The translations under genes and the position numbers were made by a program. The notes beneath the pieces are model-generated. The model did no database searches. It was not told the origin of the DNA and saw nothing but the letters and a program-made list of their open reading frames with translations. From assembly GCA_006969385.1 (NCBI GenBank), contig CP030884.1, positions 4,148,249-4,212,248 of the forward strand: a stretch of 64,000 bases of DNA. Direction: 5' to 3'. The stretch's first letter is position 1; every line of letters starts with the position of its first letter. Positions 9,838-19,089 of the stretch are shown in pieces. This DNA is from Planctomycetaceae bacterium. Its GTDB lineage: Bacteria > Planctomycetota > Phycisphaerae > UBA1845 > UTPLA1.

Positions 9838-11442
9838 TTGCACAACGCCACCTGCCAACCTGAAAGCAAACCAAGCGTTCCAGATTGGGCATTTTATCTT
9901 CTGCTGGCGTTCATGATTGCAATTCTGACGGGCGTGTGGTCAATGGGTGACTGGCTGGTGCTATCACCCGATTCGTTTCGCTACCTGCGCGGCGCACGTA
10001 GCTTGGCGGAAGACGGCACATTTGGTTTCGGGCGATTGTTATTGCCCCCCGGCTTTTCGTGCTTGCTCTATCTCGTCATGACACCCGATGGCCTGCCGCT
10101 TCTCGAAGCGCGCCTGCTGTTGATCGTGGGCTGGATGGCGACGGCGATTTTGACCCACGTGTATTATCGAGAGCAGCGCCATGCGCGATGGATTGCATTG
10201 TTCGTCGCGCTGAGCCCGGCGTTACTCATTCAAAGCGAGTATCTACTGTCCGAGTTGGCGTTTATGCCGTTCGCCTTGGGGGCATTGATTCAATTCGAGG
10301 CGTGGCGCGCGGGGCGGCCTTCTTGGTGGCGTATCCTGCTCGGCGTGTTTTGTTGTGCAGCCGCGATCTTAATTCGCACGATGGGCGTGGTGTTGATCCC
10401 ATTGGGGTTGATTGCTTTGGCTCGCCGCAAACAGGGTGCGAAAAGTAATCTCACTCAGGTCGATGCAAATGACGAGGCCGTAGGAGAGCAGGGCATTGCT
10501 CGACAAAAGGGCATCGCGCGCGTTATTGCGGGGACGCTCCTCGTTATCGCGACGATCTATCCACAAATCCAATGGTCGGCGCGCGAACGCGGCTATCCCG
10601 ATGAATACGGTTATTCGCGCATCCTGTTCAATCCCCGCGCGGGTGAGAACGCAGACGACGGTTTCGTTACATTACAACTCAAACGCTTCGTCGAATTCGC
10701 GCCCTTGCGTCTGGCGTCCATCAAAGAGGCCGTCGTCCCCACGCGCCTGGGCTGGCGGTTGTTTCAACCTCCGCTTACTGGATTGAGCACTTGGTTAATC
10801 GGCGGTGGAATATTCATCCTGCTTTGTTGGCGTGCGTGGCGCTACCGGATGTTGGTCGATTTTTTCGCGTTGCTCACGCTTGGGCTGTTATCCATTTGGC
10901 CGTGGGATGAGGGCGTTCGGTTTGTTTTGCCGCTGCTACCCGCGCTGTGGGCGGCCGTGGTGGGTGGCGTCGATACGTTGGCCAGCATGCTGGGAGAAAC
11001 CTCGTCGAAACGGCAGCGCATTGCCTTCGCTGCCATGCTGGCGATACCGATTCTGGCGATGTCTTATGAAAATTTTATCATTGTTAATAGCCGTCCCGAA
11101 CGTGCCGTAAAGGCAGCCGGGCGCTTGGCCGACATGCAAGCGGTGGCAAAACAGGCCGCACCATTTCTTGACGGTTCCGTTCGTGTCTGCTGCGTTTTGG
11201 AAAATGAATCGCTCGATAAGACGACCGTCATCGGCGCGATGTATTTGCAGCGGCGTTATTTATGGCCGGTTATTGATGTAAAGGAAAATCAGAAAGTTGA
11301 CTGGCAACGTTTGAACAACAAAGTCGTTTTTGTAGGCACCGACATTCTTAAAACCAATCCACCCGATGCGTACGACTTGCTTACCGGTCTGATTGACAAA
11401 CGTTTACAACTGATTGCGTTATCGAAGCATGCGAACGATTAG
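9838..11442 (+). CDS. GT-C type membrane glycosyltransferase (ArnT/PMT-like)
   Basis: A polytopic membrane protein of up to 534 residues with about ten hydrophobic segments and a soluble C-terminal part. The first periplasmic loop has the acidic LSPDSFRYLRGARSL motif expected of GT-C glycosyltransferases (GT39/GT83 or related), which use polyprenyl-phosphate sugars outside the membrane. A long hydrophilic insertion (about residues 200-235) separates helices. The start is uncertain: TTG at 9838 gives the full reading frame, while ATG at 9913 would begin inside the first helix; neither has a good Shine-Dalgarno sequence. Donor and acceptor cannot be read from sequence. It stands alone, 202 bp after amn. 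Confidence 0.7.
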   Translation: MHNATCQPESKPSVPDWAFYLLLAFMIAILTGVWSMGDWLVLSPDSFRYLRGARSLAEDGTFGFGRLLLPPGFSCLLYLVMTPDGLPLLEARLLLIVGWMATAILTHVYYREQRHARWIALFVALSPALLIQSEYLLSELAFMPFALGALIQFEAWRAGRPSWWRILLGVFCCAAAILIRTMGVVLIPLGLIALARRKQGAKSNLTQVDANDEAVGEQGIARQKGIARVIAGTLLVIATIYPQIQWSARERGYPDEYGYSRILFNPRAGENADDGFVTLQLKRFVEFAPLRLASIKEAVVPTRLGWRLFQPPLTGLSTWLIGGGIFILLCWRAWRYRMLVDFFALLTLGLLSIWPWDEGVRFVLPLLPALWAAVVGGVDTLASMLGETSSKRQRIAFAAMLAIPILAMSYENFIIVNSRPERAVKAAGRLADMQAVAKQAAPFLDGSVRVCCVLENESLDKTTVIGAMYLQRRYLWPVIDVKENQKVDWQRLNNKVVFVGTDILKTNPPDAYDLLTGLIDKRLQLIALSKHAND

Positions 11443-11682
11443 GGTCGCGCTAATTTAAGCGATGAATTGGGTAATCCGCCGAGTCCGAGTAGCAGCAATC
11501 TGCGCACGCCTGCCCAATTGGGCGATTCTGCGGTGCGCGACAACCGTCTTTTTTTGACCATCCGTCGATTTCGCAACCGGTGGCACGGCCCGTGCATATA
11601 CACGGGTAGCTCACCTTTCGATCGTTATATCGAATGCCCATCCAATAAGATCAACCTCCCTCGCAGAAAAGGAGAGATGCTC

Positions 11683-11790
11683 ATGTTTGACTTGGGTTCT
11701 CTATTTGAGCAGTTGCAGATGTTTCTGGGTGATATCTTCGGATTTTTCGGAGACATCGTTTCGGCCCTGTTGGGGCCGCTGCTCGGTTAG
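11683..11790 (+). CDS. 35-residue hydrophobic peptide
   Basis: A very short gene supported mainly by its ribosome-binding site: AAAAGGAG ends 8 nt before ATG 11683 (a second ATG at 11677 is too close). The peptide is a continuous amphipathic to hydrophobic helix: acidic residues only in the first half (MFDLGSLFEQL), then phenylalanine- and leucine-rich, ending in LLGPLLG. A perfect 11-bp stem-loop follows the stop by 23 nt. It resembles small membrane peptides or type I toxin peptides in size, but no family is recognised. No antisense RNA is obvious. Confidence 0.5.
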   Translation: MFDLGSLFEQLQMFLGDIFGFFGDIVSALLGPLLG

Positions 11791-11813
11791 TCGTTAAGTT
11801 CGACACCCCGCCC

Positions 11814-11838
11814 GATCGACTTACGTTGTAAGTCGATC
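11814..11838 (+). terminator. Stem-loop after the 35-aa peptide
   Basis: Perfect inverted repeat GATCGACTTAC / GTAAGTCGATC with a 3-nt loop, followed by ACATTT. It is an 11-bp stem but lacks a strong U-tract, so it may be a transcript-end hairpin rather than an efficient intrinsic terminator. Confidence 0.5.
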
Positions 11839-12311
11839 ACATTTCCCTCATGGACGTCGGTCTTCATTCGCTGACTGCGGTATCGGTACGCGCTCTCAGT
11901 CGCTCGTGGAAGCGACGCGGCGTGAACGATTCGCAGGAAGCAATGGAGCCCGGCGTCTGTCTCATTTATTAATGATACTGACGGTTCAATTCGCGCGTTG
12001 AAGTTGATGGATTAGAGGATGATTCACTTCCGTTAAGCGTCGCCATTCTCTTTCGCGGCGCCGTATGGGCCTCAAAGTCAAGGGCGCTGGAAGGGGCGGC
12101 GTTAGCCAAGCAATAAATGACTGTCGTCAAGCCCGTAAGCTGATTTCATCCTCCAAGCGACCCGAAGTCAGTTCGTTCGACATAACCTTTAGGAAAGAGG
12201 TACTGGAATCGTTTGATATCTACCACGGGGAGCATCGGCATCTCGCCGGTGGGAAAAGAAAAGCGAATAAACATCGCCGGGACGGCGATGCTCCCCAATC
12301 GCCACCACTAC
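11839..12311. other. Gene-free interval with REP-like inverted repeat
   Basis: No credible gene. The notable content is an imperfect palindrome at 12227-12296 (listed separately). The rest shows no coding pattern on either strand. Confidence 0.5.
12227..12296. repeat. REP-like imperfect palindrome
   Basis: Outer arms GGGGAGCATCG (12227-12237) and CGATGCTCCCC (12286-12296) are perfect complements; inside them lie GC-rich ATCTCGCCGG and CATCGCCGGGACGG segments. A similar half motif (CGCCGGCGAGACGCCGATGCTC) occurs at about 63240-63263, suggesting a dispersed intergenic element. Confidence 0.5.
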
Positions 12312-12348
12312 CAAAAAAGAAAGGGCCGAGCCTCCTAAGGCTCGACCC
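12312..12348 (-). terminator. Intrinsic terminator of the 98-aa gene
   Basis: Read on the minus strand: GGGTCGAGCC, loop TTAGGA, GGCTCGGCCC (one mismatch), then TTTCTTTTTT. A strong stem plus U-tract located 50 bp after the stop of the minus-strand gene 12398-12694. Confidence 0.85.
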
Positions 12349-12397
12349 TATCTCATGAAAAAAAGGAGTAGTCTCTTCTCGCTACGTCAGGCTTCGT

Positions 12398-12694
12398 TTA
12401 GTAGCAGAAGCCACCACCAAAGCCGCCGACGAAGCCGGCATGGTAACCATAGCCGAAACCACCGTAGCCATAGCCGAACTGCGGGCCTACGTACACCGAG
12501 CGGAAGCGCGGCGCGACGTAATAGCCGTGATAAACCGGGGCGGGAACCACTCTGCGATATACAGGGGCGTGGCGGACGCGATAGCCGCGTCGATAAAATC
12601 CGCCCGCTTCGGCGTCCTGCGCGCCGAACATCGCCATACCGGCCGTTGCCAAACCAAACGCGAACAACATCGTGAGCAATCGGTTCTTACGCAT
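12398..12694 (-). CDS. Small exported Gly/Tyr-rich protein
   Basis: A 98-residue protein. The start at 12694 is chosen because AGAAGGAGA lies 5-7 nt upstream; an upstream ATG at 12715 overlaps that site. Residues 1-30 form a signal peptide (RKN, hydrophobic core, cleavage after DAEA). The mature part is low-complexity: Arg/Tyr/Val/Pro-rich (YRRGYRVRHAPVYRR) and then Gly/Tyr/Phe repeats ending in GGFCY. Such proteins are common small envelope proteins in planctomycetes; no enzymatic domain is visible. It is monocistronic with its own strong terminator. Function unknown. Confidence 0.75.
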   Translation of the reverse strand: MRKNRLLTMLFAFGLATAGMAMFGAQDAEAGGFYRRGYRVRHAPVYRRVVPAPVYHGYYVAPRFRSVYVGPQFGYGYGGFGYGYHAGFVGGFGGGFCY

Positions 12695-12906
12695 CGCTGT
12701 CTCCTTCTCGCACAAGCGTTACCTGAGCCGCAACGAACGATCCCGTGCCTGAGCATTGCACGTCGCCCGTGCGGCGTATTTTGCCTTCACGCCGCGTTAG
12801 ACACAGCCGTTTTTTTGAGGTTAGAAGCATGCTGAAATTTCCGAGAAAAGCCGGTTTGGCGGGGTGAAACGGCAGATTTTAGAAGGGGGATGCCGGATTG
12901 CCGCCG

Positions 12907-13728
12907 CTAGCTGGCCGACCCCAGCCAACCCGCCATGACGGCAATCAAAACGATAACCCCAAGGACGACGCGATAGGCGGCAAAGGGGATGAGCGACCGC
13001 TTGCGGATGTAGTTCATAAACCCGGCAACCACCAATAAGGCCACCACAAACGACACGCTAAAGCCGAGTCCTAAAAGCGGGAACATGCTGCCGTTCAGAC
13101 CGTCCCAATGTTTGATGATCTTTAGCAAGCCCGCCCCGCATATGGTCGGAATTGCGAGCAGGAACGAGAACTCCGCCGCCGTCGTGGCCGGCAAGCCCAC
13201 GACGAGGCCTCCCAAAATCGTGGCCATGCTGCGACTGGTGCCAGGAATAATCGCCACGCATTGCGCAACGCCGATCAGGAATGCCTGCTTGAGCGTAACG
13301 CCTTCAAGGCCGACGCCCTCCATCCGTCTGAAAATCAATTCGATCGCGACCATCACGACGGCACCGATGATGAGCGTGATGGCGACGGGCGTGGGGCCGT
13401 AGAGCAACTCCTCGACCGCATCATCAAACAGCAAGCCGATGACGCCGCCGGGCAGCGTGCCGATGAACAGCTTCGTCAGCAGATGATCCTGCAATCGTGC
13501 CGAGCGCGGTCGAAAGATATGCTTGTATAAGTCGCGCCAGAAATACAGCACGACTGCCACGATGGCACCGATTTGGATAAAGAACAGGAAGACAGGCCAC
13601 GGCGGCGTTTCGGGATTGATATCGAGCACCGGCATCGCCAGCAGCATGTGGCCGGTACTGCTGACCGGCAGAAACTCCGTCAGGCCCTCGATGATGCCGA
13701 GGATGGTGGCTTTGATCGCGTCGGTCAC
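12907..13728 (-). CDS. uppP: Undecaprenyl-diphosphatase (BacA/UppP)
   Basis: 273 residues, multi-pass membrane protein. It carries the two signature motifs of the family: the (E)GLTEFLPVSSTGH segment near the N-terminus and the PGTSRS segment in the middle, which form the active site. It recycles undecaprenyl diphosphate to the monophosphate carrier for peptidoglycan and other envelope polymers. The start codon overlaps the end of pgsA by 4 nt (13725-13728), indicating translational coupling in one operon. Confidence 0.96.
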   Translation of the reverse strand: MTDAIKATILGIIEGLTEFLPVSSTGHMLLAMPVLDINPETPPWPVFLFFIQIGAIVAVVLYFWRDLYKHIFRPRSARLQDHLLTKLFIGTLPGGVIGLLFDDAVEELLYGPTPVAITLIIGAVVMVAIELIFRRMEGVGLEGVTLKQAFLIGVAQCVAIIPGTSRSMATILGGLVVGLPATTAAEFSFLLAIPTICGAGLLKIIKHWDGLNGSMFPLLGLGFSVSFVVALLVVAGFMNYIRKRSLIPFAAYRVVLGVIVLIAVMAGWLGSAS

Positions 13729-14333
13729 GCCGCTTGCTCCGCCAGCGCTTTGCGCGATGCCAACAGATACGCGATGACACTAATCGCCGTGAACCCGACC
13801 ATCATCCAAATGACGATGGTACGACCGGTCAGCACCCACTCGATACCGCGCAGCCGACCGAGGCTGGTTAACACCCAACCGACGGTGATCGACTGCAGCA
13901 GCATCTTGATCTTGCCCCACCAATTGGCGCCGAAGGCCTTACCGCCGGCTTCGCTAAAGCCACGCAGGCCGGAGACGAGCAACTCGCGCGCGACGATGAC
14001 GACGACCATCCAGGCTTCGAGGCCCGTCGCCGCCGACTGATCCGCCTGTCGAAAGTTGCTGCCGAGGAACAGGATATATGCGCCGACGACGAGCACCTTA
14101 TCGACGAACGGATCGAGAATCCGCCCGAAGGCCGTGATCTGGTTGTATTTGCGGGCCAGATGGCCGTCGAGGATGTCCGAGAGCGCCGCGACCACGAACA
14201 ACACGAAGGCGATGTCCATGATCCAGACCTGCTCGTCCTGCTGCTTGATGTTGAAGCGATCGAGCAAGATCAAAAATACGATCGCCATGATGAAGCGGGC
14301 CGTGGTGATCTGGTTGGGCAGGTTCATGCGCAT
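13725..14333 (-). CDS. pgsA: CDP-diacylglycerol--glycerol-3-phosphate 3-phosphatidyltransferase
   Basis: 202 residues, integral membrane enzyme of the CDP-alcohol phosphotransferase family, making phosphatidylglycerol phosphate. The metal-binding motif D-G-x2-A-R-x8-G-x3-D-x3-D is complete (LDGHLARKYNQITAFGRILD followed by PFVDK), and the N-terminus (NLPNQITTARF) is typical of PgsA. The start is ATG 14333 or ATG 14327. It lies between the zinc-ribbon membrane protein (121 bp upstream) and uppP (4-nt overlap). Confidence 0.93.
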   Translation of the reverse strand: MRMNLPNQITTARFIMAIVFLILLDRFNIKQQDEQVWIMDIAFVLFVVAALSDILDGHLARKYNQITAFGRILDPFVDKVLVVGAYILFLGSNFRQADQSAATGLEAWMVVVIVARELLVSGLRGFSEAGGKAFGANWWGKIKMLLQSITVGWVLTSLGRLRGIEWVLTGRTIVIWMMVGFTAISVIAYLLASRKALAEQAA

Positions 14334-14454
14334 CGGGCGAAGCTATTGGCGGCTCACGGCGTATTTTGGTCGTTCGGCAGGGCGGTTGCTGCCCGCGTTT
14401 GATGATGTAGTGTCGCCGCCACCCGCGAATATGCAAGCCGCTGAAGATCGAGCC

Positions 14455-15588
14455 TTAGAATCGGTCAAAATGAATGTTGGCCGGCACATTCGAGGGCGTT
14501 TGAAAGTGCTGATAGAGAAGAATCCCGCCGACGACAAGTGCGATGCCAAAAAGTATCGCGAACATGATCTTGACCCAACTCCACGGGCGGTCGCCCTGCA
14601 CCTCGCCGGTGCCCGCGTTCACGAAGACCTGAAACGGCTTGCCATGATAGCGATAAACCAGCGTCCACACGGGTAGCAGCAGATGCTTATACGTGATGGC
14701 GTCATAAAACACGTCCATCTTCGTGATGCGTTGTTTATCGCCGCCGATTTCGCCGCGCACGATCTGACGCAGCCGCGTTTCCATCACACTACGTGCCGCT
14801 TCAAATCCTTGGTCGAGTTCGACATCGTAGGTCGATGCCAAATAGCCCGCCAGAAATGACTCGTCGAACGGTCGGCATCGTTCCAACGGCCAAGGTGCCA
14901 AATCTTCGAGGCGATTCTGCGGCAGTTGTGTGGTACCCGCCAGTAATACGTCATCAAAAATGCGTTGAAATGAGCCCGCCCGCCAACTCCAACGCGTACG
15001 CGTTTCGGTACGCCGATTCTTGCCGCTGCCGACGGTGACCGTGTAATGATCACCGCGCTGACCTTCCCAGTGGGTTTGCGTGAATGAATCAAACGTCCAA
15101 TAGGGCAGGTACATGCCGTTGAATATGCCCTGCACGCCGCGGCGCAGAAACGCATTGGGCGCGAACCAACGCGACTTGACCCACGCTTTGAGATTCTTGC
15201 GCGCGGTGTCCCGATCGATTTGAAACGGCAGTACGCCATCGACCGGCACGCGATCGGCGGCGTCGTGTACCTTGTCGAGCGCAACCACGGTGCCGCAATA
15301 AGCGCACTCGTCGCTGGTTAGCGTGCCGAGGAATGCGACGGTTCCGCCGCAGTTGTCGCAGGTGAATTCGCGCAGGTCGTTGGACGCAGCGTCGGTCGTT
15401 TGCGACCGCAGGTCGCGCAGCTTCGCCAGCATGCCGTGGAAATCCTGCTCGGCCACGGCCGCATCGGCGTCGAGCGCGATCGTCTTAACGCTGCTACAGT
15501 AGTCGCACTTGAGCGACTGCACGCCGATGTGAAAGCGCAAATCGGCACCGCAGTTGTCGCAAGGGAATTGACGGCTTTCGACAGTCAT
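14455..15588 (-). CDS. Double zinc-ribbon membrane protein, function unknown
   Basis: 377 residues. Two CxxC...CxxC zinc ribbons lie in the first 105 residues (FPCDNCGADL...LKCDYCSS and FTCDNCGGTV...ECAYCGT). A soluble middle with a YLPYWTFDSFTQTHWEGQRG segment follows, and one C-terminal transmembrane helix (about residues 340-365). This architecture recurs in bacterial proteins often mislabelled as 'replication restart/PriA-like zinc finger'; no helicase motif is present here. A GGAAA sequence precedes the ATG. It is the first gene of the run leading to pgsA and uppP. Confidence 0.7.
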   Translation of the reverse strand: MTVESRQFPCDNCGADLRFHIGVQSLKCDYCSSVKTIALDADAAVAEQDFHGMLAKLRDLRSQTTDAASNDLREFTCDNCGGTVAFLGTLTSDECAYCGTVVALDKVHDAADRVPVDGVLPFQIDRDTARKNLKAWVKSRWFAPNAFLRRGVQGIFNGMYLPYWTFDSFTQTHWEGQRGDHYTVTVGSGKNRRTETRTRWSWRAGSFQRIFDDVLLAGTTQLPQNRLEDLAPWPLERCRPFDESFLAGYLASTYDVELDQGFEAARSVMETRLRQIVRGEIGGDKQRITKMDVFYDAITYKHLLLPVWTLVYRYHGKPFQVFVNAGTGEVQGDRPWSWVKIMFAILFGIALVVGGILLYQHFQTPSNVPANIHFDRF

Positions 15589-15946
15589 ACTTTTTCCGGC
15601 ATCAAGCCCAAGAACGTTGTACTAGCCGCGTCTTCTCTATCCAAAGTCAGCAATAGGCGACTATAAAATCGAAACGCACCGACGATTGTACAATCGATGC
15701 AAGCAGTCTGACGCTGCCTAGCGGGCAAGTGTATGGTTCCTTTGCCTCAAAGCAACGAGTCCGCAGGCGACAGTGAATCCGCTCCAGATGCTAGGTTTGC
15801 GACCGTCGAGCAGGCTTGAACGGCCCTGCGCTTGTTTTTCACCTCGCCCCGTAGTTACAATCCGACTCGCAGGCAGCCACGACGCATTTTTTGATGCTCT
15901 GGGAACCAGCCGTCGAGCTCTGCAGCGAATTTTTGATCGGGCCGTG

Positions 15947-17908
15947 ATGAAAAGTTTCTTCTCCGCGAATTGCCTACTGATACTTGCGATACTGCTGTTG
16001 CTTTGCGCCCCGAACAGTCAAGCGGAAAACTGTCCATTCATCGATGGCAATACTTGCACGGATTGTATCCCAGTAACCTTAGGAACCTACGTTGGTACCA
16101 CCGCCGACAAGACCGGCACCATCGATGACTCCTCTTGCACCGATGGCGATGTGATCGACGCGTGGCATTGTTTCACGCCCTCCACGACCGGCGCGTATCG
16201 AGTGAACCTTTGCATCAGTGATTTTGATACGTCGCTTGCCATCTATTCGGATTGCGACAACAGCGAGTTTGCGTGTAACGACGATGCCTGTGGTCGGCCG
16301 GGGCTCCCACCGTTTCAATCCGAATTACTCTGGACGGCGATCGCCGGCGAGACGTACTACCTACGCGTATCCGGGTATGTCGGTGCCGTCGGCGATTATA
16401 TGCTGACGATCGAGTCGCTTCCGCCAGCTACCAATGGCGGCGCGGAATGCGTCTCGTGCACGCCGATTACCGACGGTGTTTTTGTGGGCTCAAACGACTT
16501 CACCGACGATCGCTGGTATTGCTATACCGCCACCTGTAACGGGCGCGTGCGTGCCAGCACTTGCGAACAGACCGGCTTTGATACGGTCATATCCGTCCTC
16601 GATGCGTGCGGCGGCAATGTCGTCGCGTTCGATGACGACGCCTGCGGCATCGTTAATCGTGGGTCGGTCGTCGAGTGGTTTGTGGAACCTAGCGCAACGT
16701 ACTTCATCCAGGTAGCGGGCTTTAACGGCTTAACCGGCCAATTCCAGTTGACTGTTGACTGCGACGCCTGTCTCGAAGATCCGACCGGCGACTTTAATGA
16801 TGATGGGCTTGTAAACGGTCGCGATCTACCGGGGTTCATGGCGGCACTAATGCAGGTGGAGGATTCAAACGGGTTACTTTGTCGGGGCGACTTCGATGGT
16901 TCCGGCGAAGTTGATCCACCTGATATCTCGGCAATGGCGACGAAGTTGCTACGCAGTGGCTTACCCGTAAGCGAAGGTGATACCTGTAGTGATTGTATCG
17001 CGGTAACGGATGGCCTTTACACGGGGACGACCGTGGACAATACCGGTTTCAATGATGACACCGACTGTGCGGACGGTGACCGCATCGACGAATGGCTATG
17101 CTTTACACCCGACATTTCCGGGACGGCTGTTGCGGGGCTTTGCCAAAGTCGTTTCGATACGACGTTGGCGGTGTTTAAGCAATGTGGCGGCGAATCGATC
17201 GCGTGCAACGACGACTTATGCGGCCCGTTGGGACTACCTGCGTGGGCCTCGGGTCTGAGTTGGCCCGTAACTGCAGGCGAACGCTACTTGCTACGCATTT
17301 CAGGTTATCTGGATGCAACTGGCGACTACACGTTATTGCTCAATACACTTGACGACACCAATGAAGATCCACCCGACGGCACTACCTGCGAACGCAAACT
17401 ACCCTTGGCAGATGGCGCGACATTAGGGGCCAGCGAGTTCACACCCAACGGCGAGCTTTGGTATGACTATTCGGCAACGTGTTTCGGGCGCGCGACCATT
17501 CGAACCTGCGCCGCGGCGTCTTTCGATACGATTCTTACGGTCTTTGATGGCTGTGACGGTGGTGTGGTCGCTCAAGACGACGACGCCTGTGGCATTCAGG
17601 ATCGCGGATCGATCGTGAGTTGGTTCGTGCGACCGGGCATAAACTATCCCGTACGCGTAAGCGGTTTCAACGGTGCAACCGGCACGTTTGTGGTCGATGT
17701 CTCTTGCACGCCGTGTTTTGACGAGCCGACGAGCGATTTCAATGACGACGAACGCTTGGACAGTCGCGACCTAGCGGGGTTTCTCGACGCCTTGTTGACC
17801 GGGGCATGTGACGCAGCCGCCCGCTGCGCCGGCGACTACGATCGATCCGGTCAAATCGACGCGGCGGATATCGCGCCCCTGATTGGTAGCCTACTTACGC
17901 AACGCTAA
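15947..17908 (+). CDS. Exported surface protein with duplicated PPC-like and dockerin-like units
   Basis: 653 residues from ATG 15947, where a signal peptide begins (MKSFFSANCLLILAILLLL, cleavage near SQA). The open frame extends 58 codons upstream but that part is not signal-like. The protein is an internal duplication: residues about 28-338 and 343-653 each hold two cysteine-rich PPC-like beta domains (TCSDCI...WHCFTP...FDTSLAIY...CNDDACG) followed by an EF-hand/dockerin-like pair (DFNDDGLVNGRDLPGF with FDGSGEVDPPDI; DFNDDERLDSRDLAGF with YDRSGQIDAADI). It is probably Sec-exported and calcium-stabilised. Substrate or partner is unknown. It is the last gene before the left end of the integrated element. 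Confidence 0.75.
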   Translation: MKSFFSANCLLILAILLLLCAPNSQAENCPFIDGNTCTDCIPVTLGTYVGTTADKTGTIDDSSCTDGDVIDAWHCFTPSTTGAYRVNLCISDFDTSLAIYSDCDNSEFACNDDACGRPGLPPFQSELLWTAIAGETYYLRVSGYVGAVGDYMLTIESLPPATNGGAECVSCTPITDGVFVGSNDFTDDRWYCYTATCNGRVRASTCEQTGFDTVISVLDACGGNVVAFDDDACGIVNRGSVVEWFVEPSATYFIQVAGFNGLTGQFQLTVDCDACLEDPTGDFNDDGLVNGRDLPGFMAALMQVEDSNGLLCRGDFDGSGEVDPPDISAMATKLLRSGLPVSEGDTCSDCIAVTDGLYTGTTVDNTGFNDDTDCADGDRIDEWLCFTPDISGTAVAGLCQSRFDTTLAVFKQCGGESIACNDDLCGPLGLPAWASGLSWPVTAGERYLLRISGYLDATGDYTLLLNTLDDTNEDPPDGTTCERKLPLADGATLGASEFTPNGELWYDYSATCFGRATIRTCAAASFDTILTVFDGCDGGVVAQDDDACGIQDRGSIVSWFVRPGINYPVRVSGFNGATGTFVVDVSCTPCFDEPTSDFNDDERLDSRDLAGFLDALLTGACDAAARCAGDYDRSGQIDAADIAPLIGSLLTQR

Positions 17909-18110
17909 TTGGCAAAGCAATAGCAACGCCGTCGCGGCTTGTAAGACAGTGAGGTTGCCGATTCCGTCGACAATGATGTTAATTTGTGTGAAAAGTGAGA
18001 TGAGACCTCGCCCGCTCGAAACCTCATGGCCGCAGTATTCGTCTATCGGTCGTGCTCGTCGGGCATTGACGGCGAGGAATTAATGACGAATTACCTAACT
18101 TCAAAGACAT

Positions 18111-18128
18111 GAAAGATGGGCGCGACAG
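18111..18128. repeat. attL: displaced tRNA-Tyr 3' end
   Basis: Exact 18-bp match to 63024-63041. On the minus strand the identity continues as a decayed T-arm: 18111-18140 matches 63024-63053 at 25 of 30 positions, including the GGTTCG of the T-loop. This is the expected product of integration into a tRNA 3' end, with the old tRNA end pushed to the far side and drifting. Confidence 0.75.
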
Positions 18129-18323
18129 ACCCCGAACCTCCCGCAAAACGCTAAGGAATTGAAGCATTTTTTGAGTCGCGCTGCAAATCTGTTGAGTTTG
18201 GACGGCGAAACCGACGCGAATCAGATGCGGCGGACGCTCCTGCGTCTGATCGAGCGCGCTTCCGACACCGACATTCAGGGCATCTACGCCATCCTCCTGG
18301 ACGCAAGCTACTCGGAACATTGA
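18111..18323 (+). other. Orphan continuation of the integrase reading frame at attL
   Basis: In the same phase as the integrase at attR (E-R-W-A-R-Q across the repeat), this end of the element stays open for 70 codons to TGA 18321-18323. After the shared ERWARQ it reads TPNLPQNAKELKHFLSRAAN and onward through a helix-rich, charged segment (MRRTLLRLIERASDTDIQGI) to SYSEH. The sequence is protein-like, with no start codon or ribosome-binding site of its own near the repeat. In the excised circle, attP would join the integrase at 63041 to this segment, giving a protein of about 497 residues instead of 437. Joining is inferred; the frame agreement is seen directly. Confidence 0.6.
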
Positions 18324-19089
18324 GTTGCTTCTCATATTGCGTGGAATCGAAGCGATTACAGCATCTAGGGCATGCCCGCCTCATATGGGCTGGGTTGTGG
18401 TCACAAGAATGCGGGTAGCAGGCAACAGTAAGTGTGCAAGCGGCGGTGCCGCTAGCGCGGTGAGTCATCTCGATCCACGTGTCACTGTATATCGAAGCCA
18501 GGTGGTTGCTTCCTAATCTCGATGGCATTCAGATCGCTTAGTGTGTATTCACACTTCTTGACGTCAGCGGTTTTTTTGTCAGCGACTGTATTTGATCAAG
18601 GTAGTTTTGAAGTTCGATGGACTGCAGTTGTTGTGAGGTTGTCGTTGTGAGACAAGACATTTTGGAGTCGCTGCTATCGGTTATTTGATCGTGAAACAGT
18701 TTGGGTATTTGGTTGACTGTCTTTGTTGAAACTAGCGCATAAGATCATGATCTGCTGAATTTTGCGATCGCGATGCGTCAAGTCACCAGTTGTTTTCTGA
18801 ATGCTCGCATTGCCGTAAAGGGCACCGGTTGAGTGCGATTGCTGATGTTACATTTTGCTGAAACATGAACAAGATCGTGATGGTGCTAGGTGCAATTTGG
18901 AACTCCTGCCTTTACACCCGTTTGGGTAGGATCGATGCGTGCGGACAATTTCGGCTTGGTAAAATGTTTTTTTCTTTTTCTTGAATTTCATTTTTGATGC
19001 TTGTATAAGCATCTCTGAATCAATTTCCACTTAGTGAATCTTTCAAGATGTGAAAATCAGTTCGAATTCGAAGCAATGGGGAGAGAGCA
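18324..19089. other. Left-arm non-coding region of the element
   Basis: AT-richer than the flanks, with no plausible gene on either strand. It contains a T-rich tract (TTTTTTTCTTTTTCTTG, about 18967-18983). It probably holds the promoter of the first cargo gene, but no clear -35/-10 pair was identified. Confidence 0.5.

Noticed and set aside
14455..15588. PriA or replication-restart helicase
   Set aside because: Only the zinc ribbons resemble it; no helicase motif, and a C-terminal membrane helix is present.
18151..18528. 125-codon minus-strand frame in the left arm
   Set aside because: Arg/Ser/Cys-rich shadow-type composition; the plus-strand integrase continuation is far more protein-like.
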